Assembly (NCBI RefSeq): GCF_016772475.1 | Contig: NZ_CP068595.1 | Location: 1,426,001-1,490,000, forward strand | Source of the DNA: Paenibacillus sonchi | GTDB lineage: Bacteria; Bacillota; Bacilli; Paenibacillales; Paenibacillaceae | Direction of reading: 5' to 3' | DNA length: 64,000 nt | Notes under the pieces: model-generated | Seen by the model: the letters and a program-made list of their open reading frames with translations, nothing else | Database searches by the model: none | Told to the model about the DNA's origin: nothing | Translations under genes and position numbers: made by a program | Shown here: positions 26,112 through 34,952 of the stretch, in pieces | Position numbering within the stretch: the first letter of the stretch is position 1 | Layout: the number at the start of each line of letters is the position of its first letter

Positions 26112-28097
26112 CTATTTCTCCGACAGTTTGAAACGTCCCACAAGCTCCTGCAGTTCCTCGGCAAGATGGCTTAGATCCGCTGAGGAGGATGCAATCTCCT
26201 CTACCGAAGCCAGCTGCTCCCGGGCAGCGGCCGATATCGTCTCCGTATTGCCGGCAGCCTCTTGAGAGATCGCTTGAATCTCATGGATCGCAGCCTTCAT
26301 GCTGACAGCTTCAGCCGTCAGTGTGCCAACCGCTTCCACCATGGCTTCAATCTTCTCGGCCGCCCCCTTAACCGCTCTGCGGATGCGGGAGAAGGAGCGC
26401 CCGGTGGTATCCACCGCCATTATGCCTTCCGACACCTTGCTGCGGGCATCCTCCATCGTCGCCGTTGCCTGCTGCATCTCCGTGTTAATGGAAGCAATCT
26501 GATCCGCGATCCTGTGCGCGGAGCTCTCTGATTCCTCAGCCAGCTTGCGGACTTCAGCAGCAACAACCGCGAAGCCCCTGCCCTGCTCACCGGCTCTAGC
26601 CGCCTCAATCGAAGCATTGAGCGCCAGCAGGTTGGTCTGCCGGGCAATTCCCGTAATTACACCGGCAATCCCGTGAATCTGGCCTGTGCGGTCATTCAGC
26701 TTGCCGATTACACTGCTTAGTTCCTCCACTGTTTCGTGAATGCCGTTAATTTTGTCCACCACGCGGATCACCGAATCATTGCCCTCGGCAGCGGACAGCG
26801 AGGTCTTCTCCATCATTGCCGACACCTGCTCCATGAATCCGGAGATATGCTCAACTTCGCCTGCGGTTGCCGCCGTACTTTCCGTCCCTCTCTGCACACT
26901 GTGCACCTGCCGCTTTGTGCCCGCCGCTACCTCCTGAATTGCTATCGTTACATGCTCAATAGCCTTTGTGGTCTGTTCCGCCCCGGCTGTGAGCTCTTCT
27001 GCAGAAGCGGACACATTGCCGGTCATCTCCTTCACACCTGTAATCATGCCCCGCAGATTGGCAACCATTGAACGGAAATTGTCGGCAAGAAATCCGATTT
27101 CATCTCTCCGGAAGCGGCCGATATCCTCTGACAGGTCGCCGCTGGCAATGACCTCTGTAGCTTTGCGCAGACGGGTGAGGGGCTTAAGGATCGAAGCCAC
27201 GTTGAAATACACCAGCACAAGCGCAAGCAGCACAGAGACGGCAATGACAATCAGAGCCGTATCACGGATCCCTTGTGTGGCTGCCGTCACCTCACTTTTG
27301 CTGATTGTGCCCCCGATTCTCCAGCCGGTGAGCCCGTTCACCAGATACGTCAGCTTTTGGGGAGAGTTGTTGTAGGTATAATCAAACGAACCGTGTTCTC
27401 CGTTAAACATTTGCTTAATGAAATCAAGCGATGATTCTTGGCCAATGGGTTCAATAGGATGTACAAGAAATTTTTTGCTGCTGTCAGCCAAAAAAATATA
27501 TCCTTCCTTCCCGACCTTTATGTTAATCAGGTTGGCCATTTCCTCCAGGTTGAGGTTCAGAGCAACCACTCCGCCCCCATCTTCAAGCACTGCGGAAACC
27601 GCAACGGCTGTTTCCCCATTAACGGTCTGGAAGGCCGGTGAGACCACCGCCCCTTTCCCGTGCTTCAGTGCACTGACATAAGCGTTCTCCTTCCGCGGGT
27701 CATAGTTTTCCGGAAGTTTCGAATCCGCGGCATGTACCATCTCTGCCCGGCTGGTTGCCACATAAATATCCAGAACATCCGGATGAAGCGCAGCATACTC
27801 CTTCAATCTGGCCTGTACCGCAGCACCGCCGCCTCCTGCCGCTTGTCCATGAACAGCCGAGGAAGAGAACTGCTGGGCAAAATACTGAATATCATTGATT
27901 TTGGATTGCATATTCACGTTAATGATTTCGTTTACCGCAGCGACGCTTTCAGCGGCATTATTCAGAAGCTGGCCTTCCACTTTGCTGCTGGCCGATTCGT
28001 AAGTTTGCCAGCCTATGATGATGCTTGGCACCAGGAGGACAACCAGATATGTAAGAATTAGCTTCATACGGATGGTTATATTCGTTTTATGTTTCAT
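26112..28097 (-). CDS. Methyl-accepting chemotaxis protein with dCache sensor
   Basis: A 661-residue transmembrane chemoreceptor. Helix 1 (about 11-31) and helix 2 (about 280-302) flank an extracellular Cache domain with [11 protein letters not shown] and [23 protein letters not shown] domain follows ([19 protein letters not shown]), then the signalling domain with the hairpin tip [20 protein letters not shown] and [18 protein letters not shown]. The ligand is unknown. No che genes are adjacent. It has its own promoter region upstream. Confidence 0.9.
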   Translation of the reverse strand: MKHKTNITIRMKLILTYLVVLLVPSIIIGWQTYESASSKVEGQLLNNAAESVAAVNEIINVNMQSKINDIQYFAQQFSSSAVHGQAAGGGGAAVQARLKEYAALHPDVLDIYVATSRAEMVHAADSKLPENYDPRKENAYVSALKHGKGAVVSPAFQTVNGETAVAVSAVLEDGGGVVALNLNLEEMANLINIKVGKEGYIFLADSSKKFLVHPIEPIGQESSLDFIKQMFNGEHGSFDYTYNNSPQKLTYLVNGLTGWRIGGTISKSEVTAATQGIRDTALIVIAVSVLLALVLVYFNVASILKPLTRLRKATEVIASGDLSEDIGRFRRDEIGFLADNFRSMVANLRGMITGVKEMTGNVSASAEELTAGAEQTTKAIEHVTIAIQEVAAGTKRQVHSVQRGTESTAATAGEVEHISGFMEQVSAMMEKTSLSAAEGNDSVIRVVDKINGIHETVEELSSVIGKLNDRTGQIHGIAGVITGIARQTNLLALNASIEAARAGEQGRGFAVVAAEVRKLAEESESSAHRIADQIASINTEMQQATATMEDARSKVSEGIMAVDTTGRSFSRIRRAVKGAAEKIEAMVEAVGTLTAEAVSMKAAIHEIQAISQEAAGNTETISAAAREQLASVEEIASSSADLSHLAEELQELVGRFKLSEK

Positions 28098-28250
28098 CCT
28101 CTTTGCTCACTCTCGCTTTCTTATGAGTCTTAAGTCCGACTTGTGTGCAGTCTAATATATAATTATATATCAGTCCTGAAAAACCTCTTTTGCCCAGCAA
28201 CTCTTCAGTATTCTCATACTTCTTTGGAGAATTTTCATATAACCGCAGCA

Positions 28251-28279
28251 AAAAGACCGTTTAATGAAAACGGTCTTTT
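28251..28279. terminator. Bidirectional intrinsic terminator
   Basis: AAAAGACCGTTT, a 4-nt loop, and AAAACGGTCTTTT. A-runs and T-runs on the two sides allow termination in both directions. It lies about 100 bases after the Fur-family gene. Confidence 0.8.
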
Positions 28280-28378
28280 CTTATATCTGTATATAGTTTT
28301 CCGGGACTATATAGCTGAACTGGAAATCCGGCAGTCTTCAGTTATGGATCAGTTGGTTTTGGACCGGACTGCCAACGT

Positions 28379-28777
28379 TCAGAGCTGCTTGGCCCCTTTG
28401 CTTCTGCAATTCGGGCACACTCCTCCAAACACAACATGCGCATGGGTAATCAAATAGCCTGTCTCCCCGCTCACCTGGTCAGTCCACTCCTGAGGCACCT
28501 GGGTCATTACCTCATCCACGGCCCCGCACACCTCGCACAGGATATGCTGATGTTCATCAAGACGGGCGTCATAGCGGCTGGCGGCTTCCCCCAATTTGAG
28601 CTCACGGATCATTTGTTTGTCCGAAAGATAACGCAAAGAATTATATACGGTTCCATAAGCGAGGTTGTGCCCTTGTTCTACCAGCCGGTTCATTACCTCT
28701 GCTGCAGTGGGGTGGTCATGTGAACTCCGGACAATGTCATACACAGCTTGACGCTGGGAGGTCAGATTCAGGGTCTT
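28379..28777 (-). CDS. Fur-family metalloregulator (PerR/Fur-like)
   Basis: A 132-residue regulator with an N-terminal winged helix (LTSQRQAVYDIV, HPTAAEVMNRL, LAYGTVYNSLRYL) and a metal-binding dimer domain. The regulatory site shows RYDARLDEHQHILCEVCG; the structural zinc cysteines are CEVC and CPNC. PerR-type peroxide sensors have this compact layout with an Asp/His-rich regulatory site; Fur, Zur or Mur identity cannot be fixed. The ATG at 28777 is 9 bases behind AGAGG. It is divergent from the FAD-Rieske gene. Confidence 0.85.
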   Translation of the reverse strand, partial: KTLNLTSQRQAVYDIVRSSHDHPTAAEVMNRLVEQGHNLAYGTVYNSLRYLSDKQMIRELKLGEAASRYDARLDEHQHILCEVCGAVDEVMTQVPQEWTDQVSGETGYLITHAHVVFGGVCPNCRSKGAKQL

Positions 28778-28997
28778 CATCTTTATCATCCTCTGATTTG
28801 TTTTTAGATCAAGTATAAATCCAGATAGCCACAGCGTCAATGAGGAAGGCCCGGCTCGTAATCCGTTTTAACGGCAACTGCCCCTTATTGTGGCATGGCT
28901 GTATCTATTTCATGCACTACTGGCGTCTGACGGGTTTCTTTTGGCGGGAGTGTGGTAATAACTGAAATGAGTCTTTACAGTGATGGAGGAGATAAAT

Positions 28998-30566
28998 ATG
29001 AAGGAAAACAGGATGAACCGCCCCCAGTTCCCGCAGAGCCTTCCGCAATTCCCGAAATCGTTATGGAGAGCCAGTACTGAAGTTCCGTCCTTTCCGGCAC
29101 TTGCGGAAGACCATTCTACTGATGTCGCGATTGTTGGCGGCGGGATTACCGGGATTACGACAGCCTATCTGCTGACCCAGGCGGGGTACAAGGTAACGCT
29201 GCTGGAAGCAGGGGAACTTTTTGCCGGCACTACCGGATTTACTACCGCCAAAATCACCGTACAGCATGGCCTGATCTACCACGATTTGGTCAAGGACTTC
29301 GGAGAAGAAGCAGCCCGGCTCTACTATCAGTCAAACAACGAGGCATTGAAGTGGATAGTGCAGACGGCAGAAGAACTGAAGTTATCCTGTGGCCTCACAC
29401 GCGAAGCGGCTTATCTCTACGCAGATGAGGGGGATGAGCAGACGCTGAAGCAGCTTGAAGATGAGTTCAAGGCCTATGGCAAAATCGGGCTTCCGGGGGA
29501 GTGGCAAGACCATATTTCGCTTCCGCTGCGGATTGACGGTGCCATTAAGCTGCCGGGACAAGCCCGTTTCCATCCGCTCCAGTACCTTAAGGGACTGCTG
29601 GATGTTATTTTGGATAAAGGCGGGATAATCTACGAGCATACCATGATTGGAGAACAAGTCGACAAGGACAGTGGCGTACTCACCCTGTATACAGAGCAGA
29701 GCAAACATAAAATCAGCTGCCGGCATGCGGTATCGGCTTCCCACTATCCTTTTTATGACGGCGGTGCCTTATATTTCGCCCGTCTGCATGCGGAGCGTTC
29801 CTATTGTCTGGCCATTGACCCGGAAACCGATTATGAGGGCGGAATGTATTTAAGTGCGGGTGACCCTACCCGTTCGCTGCGGGCCGTGGAATGGAACGGC
29901 AAGAAGCTGGTCATTGTCGGAGGGGACAACCATAAGACGGGGCAAGGCATCTGCACCCATGGCCATTATGAGAATCTGGAGAAATTCGCCGGGGAACTGC
30001 TGGGCATTCGGGGCATTCCCTTCCGGTGGTCGACCCAGGACCTCATTACTCTGGACCGTGTTCCTTACATCGCCAAAACAGCCGAGGATGAGGAAATTTA
30101 TATCGCCACCGGCTTTCGCAAATGGGGCATGACGAACGGAACCCTGGCAGCACACATGATAGCGGATGGCATCCAGCGGCGCAGCAATCCTTATACGGAG
30201 CTTTATGACCCTTCACGCTTCAAAACCGTGCCTGCGATTAAAACCTTCATTGCCCAAAACGCCAACGTTGCAAAAGAACTGGTTGCAGGCAAGCTGGAGA
30301 TTGTGCATAAGAGGACGCATGAACTGGAGCCGGATCAAGGGGCGGTGGTCTTCCACGACGGCCAGCGCGTTGGAGCCTACCGCGATCCCGAAGGAAAGCT
30401 GCATCTGGTGGACAGAACCTGCACCCATATGGGCTGCGAAACCGAGTGGAACAATGGTGAACGCTCCTGGGACTGCCCTTGCCACGGCTCCCGTTATTCT
30501 TTTGATGGAGAGGTGCTGGAGGGTCCGGCAACTGTTCCGCTGACCAAGCTGGAAGTTAAAGAATAA
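28998..30566 (+). CDS. FAD-dependent oxidoreductase with C-terminal Rieske domain (YhfW-like)
   Basis: A 522-residue fusion. An N-terminal DAO-type FAD domain (VAIVGGGITGITTAYLLTQ, near residue 40) is followed by a C-terminal [2Fe-2S] Rieske domain with CTHMGCETEWN and CPCHGSRYSFDGEVLEGPA, both Cys-x-His pairs present. The protein should pass electrons between FAD and the cluster; the substrate is unknown. Start at 28998 is preceded by GGAGGAGATA; earlier GTG and ATG starts overlap this site. Divergent from the Fur-family gene, so metal or peroxide control is possible. Confidence 0.88.
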   Translation: MKENRMNRPQFPQSLPQFPKSLWRASTEVPSFPALAEDHSTDVAIVGGGITGITTAYLLTQAGYKVTLLEAGELFAGTTGFTTAKITVQHGLIYHDLVKDFGEEAARLYYQSNNEALKWIVQTAEELKLSCGLTREAAYLYADEGDEQTLKQLEDEFKAYGKIGLPGEWQDHISLPLRIDGAIKLPGQARFHPLQYLKGLLDVILDKGGIIYEHTMIGEQVDKDSGVLTLYTEQSKHKISCRHAVSASHYPFYDGGALYFARLHAERSYCLAIDPETDYEGGMYLSAGDPTRSLRAVEWNGKKLVIVGGDNHKTGQGICTHGHYENLEKFAGELLGIRGIPFRWSTQDLITLDRVPYIAKTAEDEEIYIATGFRKWGMTNGTLAAHMIADGIQRRSNPYTELYDPSRFKTVPAIKTFIAQNANVAKELVAGKLEIVHKRTHELEPDQGAVVFHDGQRVGAYRDPEGKLHLVDRTCTHMGCETEWNNGERSWDCPCHGSRYSFDGEVLEGPATVPLTKLEVKE

Positions 30567-30671
30567 GACAGGAAGCTGAACTCTCCTTCCCTTCGCGTGC
30601 TTCTCTTTTCCCGCTCAGGTATAATGGGAGCTGAATAGCAGCCTCATTACTAAGCATTTGTAAAAAGGAGC

Positions 30672-31403
30672 GTGACGTTAGGTTATGGATTTGAGAGGAA
30701 AAGTATTGTCATCACCGGTGCCGGCAAAGGGATCGGCAAAGCTCTGGCCATGGCGCTGGCCAAGGAAGGTGCAAATCTGGGGCTGATCTCCAGAACAGCG
30801 GCTGATCTGGAGGCGCTCAAGTCGGCGCTGACCGAAGTGTACGATATCAAGGTAAGCATCGCGGTGGCGGATATTGCTGTCCGCGAGGACGCTGAACGGG
30901 CCGTCGTTTCCCTGCAGAAGGACCTCGGCGCGTTCGACGCGTTGATTAACAATGCCGGAATCGCCAAATTCGGCACTTTTCTGGAAATGGACCCTGCGGA
31001 TTGGGAACGCCATATGCAGATCAATTTGTTCGGGACCTACTATGTCACCCGGGCAGCCTTGCCTGCAATGATTGAGCGCAGCAGCGGCAATATTATCAAT
31101 ATTTCTTCTACAGCCGGAGAAAGGGGCTTTGCCACCGGCTCTGCTTACTGCGCTTCCAAGTTCGCGCTGATGGGCATGACCGAGGCGCTGGCGCAGGAAG
31201 TCCGCAAGCACAACATCCGCGTGGTCGCACTGACACCGAGCACCGTCAACACCGGCCTTGCGGAGAATGCCGGCCTGAAGATTGGCGATGAGGACCGGAT
31301 GATGCAGCCTGAGGATGTGGCTGAGCTGGCCCTGGCCGCCCTGAAGCTTCCCGACCGCGTCTTCCTGAAAACTGCAGGTATCTGGACAACCAATCCGCAA
31401 TAA
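30672..31403 (+). CDS. Short-chain dehydrogenase/reductase (3-ketoacyl-ACP reductase-like), 5' end probably frameshifted
   Basis: A 240-residue NAD(P)-dependent SDR. The cofactor motif is IVITGAGKGIGKALA; NNAG, the catalytic Ser in INISSTAGERG, and YCASK (YxxxK) are present; it ends WTTNPQ. As sequenced, only a GTG at 30672 one base after AAAGGAG can start it. The ATG at 30685 would give MDLRGK, the normal SDR start, if one A were added to the A4 run at 30699-30702, so a base is probably missing. Substrate unknown. Confidence 0.83.
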   Translation: MTLGYGFERKSIVITGAGKGIGKALAMALAKEGANLGLISRTAADLEALKSALTEVYDIKVSIAVADIAVREDAERAVVSLQKDLGAFDALINNAGIAKFGTFLEMDPADWERHMQINLFGTYYVTRAALPAMIERSSGNIINISSTAGERGFATGSAYCASKFALMGMTEALAQEVRKHNIRVVALTPSTVNTGLAENAGLKIGDEDRMMQPEDVAELALAALKLPDRVFLKTAGIWTTNPQ

Positions 31404-31408
31404 GCGGT

Positions 31409-31438
31409 TAAGGCCGCCGCCCCTCTGCGGCGGCCTTA
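31409..31438. terminator. Hairpin after the SDR gene
   Basis: A perfect 12-bp GC-rich stem TAAGGCCGCCGC / GCGGCGGCCTTA with a 6-nt loop, six bases after the stop. No T tract follows, so it may act as an RNA stability element or partial terminator before the next gene. Confidence 0.55.
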
Positions 31439-31485
31439 CAGAACGGGTACGGATAGGATACTCTAGCATGAAGGAGGTCTTTGGA

Positions 31486-31797
31486 ATGCTTGTAGTTACC
31501 AATACTATCAAGATCAAGGAAGGCCATGCTGAGGCCATAGCCCAGCGTTTCGGAGCATCGAACGGGGTACAGGACATGCCCGGCTTCGTCCGTATGGAGG
31601 TATGGCACGGCAGTCCCAAGGACGGTGCAGAGGAACTGAAAATTTGCACCGTATGGGAGAATGAGGAAGCTTTTAAGGGCTGGACTTCCAGCGACGCCTT
31701 CCGTCAGTCACATCGCGGCGCAGGCGGGAATGAAGCGATTCTTGGCGCGTCGCTGGACAAGTATGAACTGCTTGTCAGCCGTACGCCAGGGGAGTAG
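31486..31797 (+). CDS. IsdG/HmoA-type heme-degrading monooxygenase
   Basis: A 103-residue antibiotic-biosynthesis-monooxygenase fold. Counting from the ATG at 31486 (behind AAGGAGG), Asn6 (VVTNTIKI), Trp66 (FKGWTSSD) and His76 (FRQSHRG) fall at the same spacing as the Asn7/Trp67/His77 catalytic triad of staphylococcal IsdG. It should open the heme ring and release iron. A six-codon upstream extension contains the ribosome site and is not used. Preceded by the SDR gene. Confidence 0.82.
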   Translation: MLVVTNTIKIKEGHAEAIAQRFGASNGVQDMPGFVRMEVWHGSPKDGAEELKICTVWENEEAFKGWTSSDAFRQSHRGAGGNEAILGASLDKYELLVSRTPGE

Positions 31798-31805
31798 GCT
31801 ATCAG

Positions 31806-31900
31806 GCGCAGGTTGTGACCTTTCCCCTTTTGTTACTTTTTCAAGTTCGCTTTGTATAGGCAAAAGGTATTTTTACCTTTCATTTCGCCAAGTAGCCCGC
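31806..31900. repeat. T-rich dispersed element
   Basis: Two linked words, CTTTCCCCTTTTGTTAC with TTTTTCAAGTTCGCTTTG, then AAAGGTATTTTTACCTTTC. The first part recurs near 51570-51615; the second near 1374-1395 and 18438-18470. It has no visible coding sense. Confidence 0.5.
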
Positions 31901-31940
31901 TTATTGCGGCATTACTGCCGTTGATTGCTTTACTAACCTA

Positions 31941-31988
31941 AACAGGGATGCCCTGCTGACCTATGCGGCACAGCGAGGCATCCCTGTT
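31941..31988 (+). terminator. Intrinsic terminator-like hairpin after the heme monooxygenase gene
   Basis: A perfect 12-bp stem AACAGGGATGCC / GGCATCCCTGTT with a 24-base loop and a T-rich tail (GTTATATTA). Confidence 0.55.
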
Positions 31989-32110
31989 GTTATATTACTG
32001 GGCAGCCGCATAATACAGCAACGGGGGCGTCGTGAAGCTCCCTGCTCAATACTCCTCATGTTCTCGCCCAGCCCGTCCGCACCTCTTTATTGTATTGGCC
32101 CTCTCCCCAA

Positions 32111-34326
32111 TTAATCCTCGCTCACTAACAGCGCTCGCTCCTGCTCCTGATGCTTACCCGGCCAGAAGGACCAGCGGCCCAAGAGTACGGTAATTGCCGG
32201 CACCAGGAAAGGGCGGACTACGAAGGTGTCCAGCAGCACCCCAATGGCGGTGATAATGCCGAACTGCACCAGCACTTGAATCGGCAGGCTGGCCAGCACC
32301 GCGAAGGTTCCGGCCAGTATGAGCCCGGCGGAGGTGATGACCGAGCCAGTCTCATTTACCCCCTCAGCAATGGCCTGCTTCAGCGGCATAACTTTGCGTT
32401 TTTTCCAGATGTTCGAGATCATGAAGATGTTGTAGTCCTCCCCAAGAGCAACCAGGAACACGAAGGAATACAGCGGAATAGCGCCCTGAATGGCGTCTGC
32501 TCCCATAAGATAATGAATAATAATCCAACCCAGCCCAAGCGCTGAAAAGAACGACAGGATTACGGTTGCCACCAGATAAACCGTCGCTACCACAGAACGC
32601 AGATAAATCAGCAGCAGCACGGTAATCAACCCGATAACGACCGGAATAATCAGAGCCGTATCTCTCTCCCGAGCTCCTTGGTATCGTACTGGGCCGCAGT
32701 CTGTCCGCTGATCCACACACTATCCTTGACGTTGTCCAGGCCCGATTCTGCCAGCGCCTGTTCTACGGTTGCCTGAAGCGCTGGAATGTGATTCATGGCC
32801 TCCAGAGAATATGGATTGCTTTTGAATTCTACATCATACCCGAGGATATTATGGCTGACCGCACCCTGCTGGGGATCAGACACCGTATCAATATAAGAAA
32901 TTCCGCTGAGAACTACCTTGATATCCTCCCCGTTCACCTTACCCTGTGTATCAATCATCAGCTTGGCCGGAGCCAGCCCGCCTGGAGAGAATTGGGTGCC
33001 GATAAGGTCAAAGCCCTCGCGCGACTCCATGTCCTCCGGAAAGGACGAGAGAATATCATAAGTAAATTTGATCCCGCCGGAAAAGGAGGCGAGCACACCG
33101 AGAAGAACCACCGTAATACCTACAATCGCCCAAGGGCGGGCTACCACGAAATCACCGATTCCTTTTTTGTGTACGGGTTTAGGCTGCGGTGCCGGTTTGC
33201 CCTTCGCTTTGGCCCGGTCGGCTTCCATCTGCGGAGTACGCGGAATGAACGGGAAAAAGGAGGTGCGGCCAAAAATCGCCAGCAGCGCAGGCACCAGCGT
33301 CAAGCTGGCGATCCCCATAATCAGAATCGAGACACTGAACGGAACGGCGAAACGGTGGTACGCACCGTATTTGGCCAGCAGCAGCGCAAACAACGCCAAT
33401 ACAACTGTAAATCCGCTCATGGCAATAGCACCGGAAGAATGTGTGATTGCTAGCAATAATGCGTGCCCCTTATGCTTCTCCACCTTCAGCATCTGACGGA
33501 ACCGGGAAATCAGGAACAGACAATAGTCCGTACCCGCACCGAACAGCAGCACGGTCATAATGGAAATGGCCTGGGAGTCTACGGTGATCCAGCCTTCCTG
33601 GGCCATTTTTCCGAGCACAGGGCTGGTAACACCATAGGCAAAACCTACCGCTGCCAGTGGAATCAAAGCCAGAATCGGCGAGCGGTAGATCAACAGCAGG
33701 AACACAAGCACCAGCACAACTGTTGCGATCAGCAGGGAGACATCCGCATTCTGGAACAGTCCGGTGGCATCAACGGAAATCCCTACCGGCCCGGATACCC
33801 GAAGGCTCAGATCATTACTCTCTGTCTTCGCTGCGGAAGGGTCGCCGCCTGTCTCCGTTTTTATTATTTTTTTCATTTCCGTTAATGCTTCGCCGAGCTG
33901 GCTGCTGTCCGCCGTCTTGTCAAAAAGCACCGGGGTAACCAGTGTGCTGCCATCCCCCGACAACGAAGCCTGAAGCGCCTGCGGCGGCGGCTTCCCGAGC
34001 GGGGGAACATAGTTCTGATGTGCCAATGGCTGCTGCTCCAGCTTGCTGTACACAGCGATGATGTGTGCCAGATCCTCCCCGGACATTCCGCCTTCCCTAT
34101 GCCATACGAGCAAGGCAGGGACGCCGCTGCCAGCCGGAAACTCCCTTTCAGCAACGGCTGAAGCCCGGACCGACTGCGAATCTTCAGGGAGGTTGGATGC
34201 ATTGTTCAGCTCCTGCGAATTCACTGAAGGCCATAACATGGTGAGCGCTCCCACAACTGCTATCCAGACGATTAGGGTAACCCACTTTGTTTTACTGCCT
34301 GCCACCCAATTTCCGTAGCCTGACAT
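32111..34326 (-). CDS. MMPL-family transporter (YdfJ-like), split by a frameshift
   Basis: An RND-type membrane protein of about 738 residues, likely exporting lipids or drugs. The first frame (32650 on) has an N-terminal helix, a large extracellular domain, and a first helix bundle with FGAGTDYCLFLISRFRQ. The second frame (32111-32716) holds the last helices with LVALGEDYNIFMISNIWK, the mirrored motif. The first frame leaves at KELG; one base added to the CCC run at 32668-32670 (plus strand) gives GERDTALIIPVVIGL and joins the frames. Start taken at 34326 behind GAGAGG; 34335 or 34383 are possible. Confidence 0.85.
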
Positions 34327-34743
34327 TCCGTTCATCCTCTCTTCGTACCCTTCGGCCCAAAATGAACCGTGGGTCATTTTCATACTCTTATCATATATAC
34401 CCTAAAAATTTTAATCAAACCTTTTTTACAAAAGATCGTGATATCCATAGGTTTATATGCCGAAGATCTTAGGGTTAGTGCAGATTCTTATGCAATACAC
34501 CATAACGCTGAAATTTGTTTGGCTGGAACATGTTCAATATGAGGCACACGGCAAAATCGCATTCTGCTGTATTTGGTGCAATTGATTTGTGCAACTAGGG
34601 GCCAAAAGCCCATTTTTCACAGAATCTGCTGCACAAACTGCATCAGATTTTGTTTCACCGCAGCTTCCAGGGCAGTCTACTCCAAGGCAACAGCTTCAGT
34701 TTGCTTGCGGACTTTATTCTAAGCGGCGGGAAACCGAAGGGGC

Positions 34744-34843
34744 TTATACAAGTAGAAACGGCTACGCCGTCCTTATTGGGACGGTACCCGTTTCAGCGAG
34801 AAAGGATAATTTATAGCGTGAAGCATATAAATTCTTATATTTT
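34744..34843. repeat. ~100-bp palindromic dispersed element, copy 2
   Basis: Begins ATACAAGTAGAAACG, forms an imperfect hairpin (CGCCGTCC / GGACGG flanked by GAAACG / CGTTTC), then continues AAGGATAATTTAT...GTGAAGCATATAAATTC and ends in a TATATTT tail. A second near-identical copy lies at 56510-56612 and a diverged one near 14790-14865. Confidence 0.8.
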
Positions 34844-34844
34844 G

Positions 34845-34892
34845 AAAAAAGCCCCCTGTCCACAGCATGTACGGACTGCTGTGAACAGGGGG
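34845..34892 (-). terminator. Intrinsic terminator of the ABC exporter operon
   Basis: A stem of about 15 bp (CCCCCTGTCCACAGCA with TGCTGTGAACAGGGGG) and on the minus strand a run of six T after it. It lies 61 bases past the stop. Confidence 0.85.
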
Positions 34893-34952
34893 ACTATTTA
34901 AGCGGCGATATGCCGCATGGAATAACTATCCATTGGGATTCATTATATTCTT

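Larger units (their letters stand above)
34384..34952. other. Intergenic region between MMPL gene and ABC operon
   Basis: About 570 bases without a supported gene. 34384-34740 is AT-rich with nothing clear. 34744-34843 is the palindromic dispersed element; 34852-34892 is the ABC operon terminator. Confidence 0.5.
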
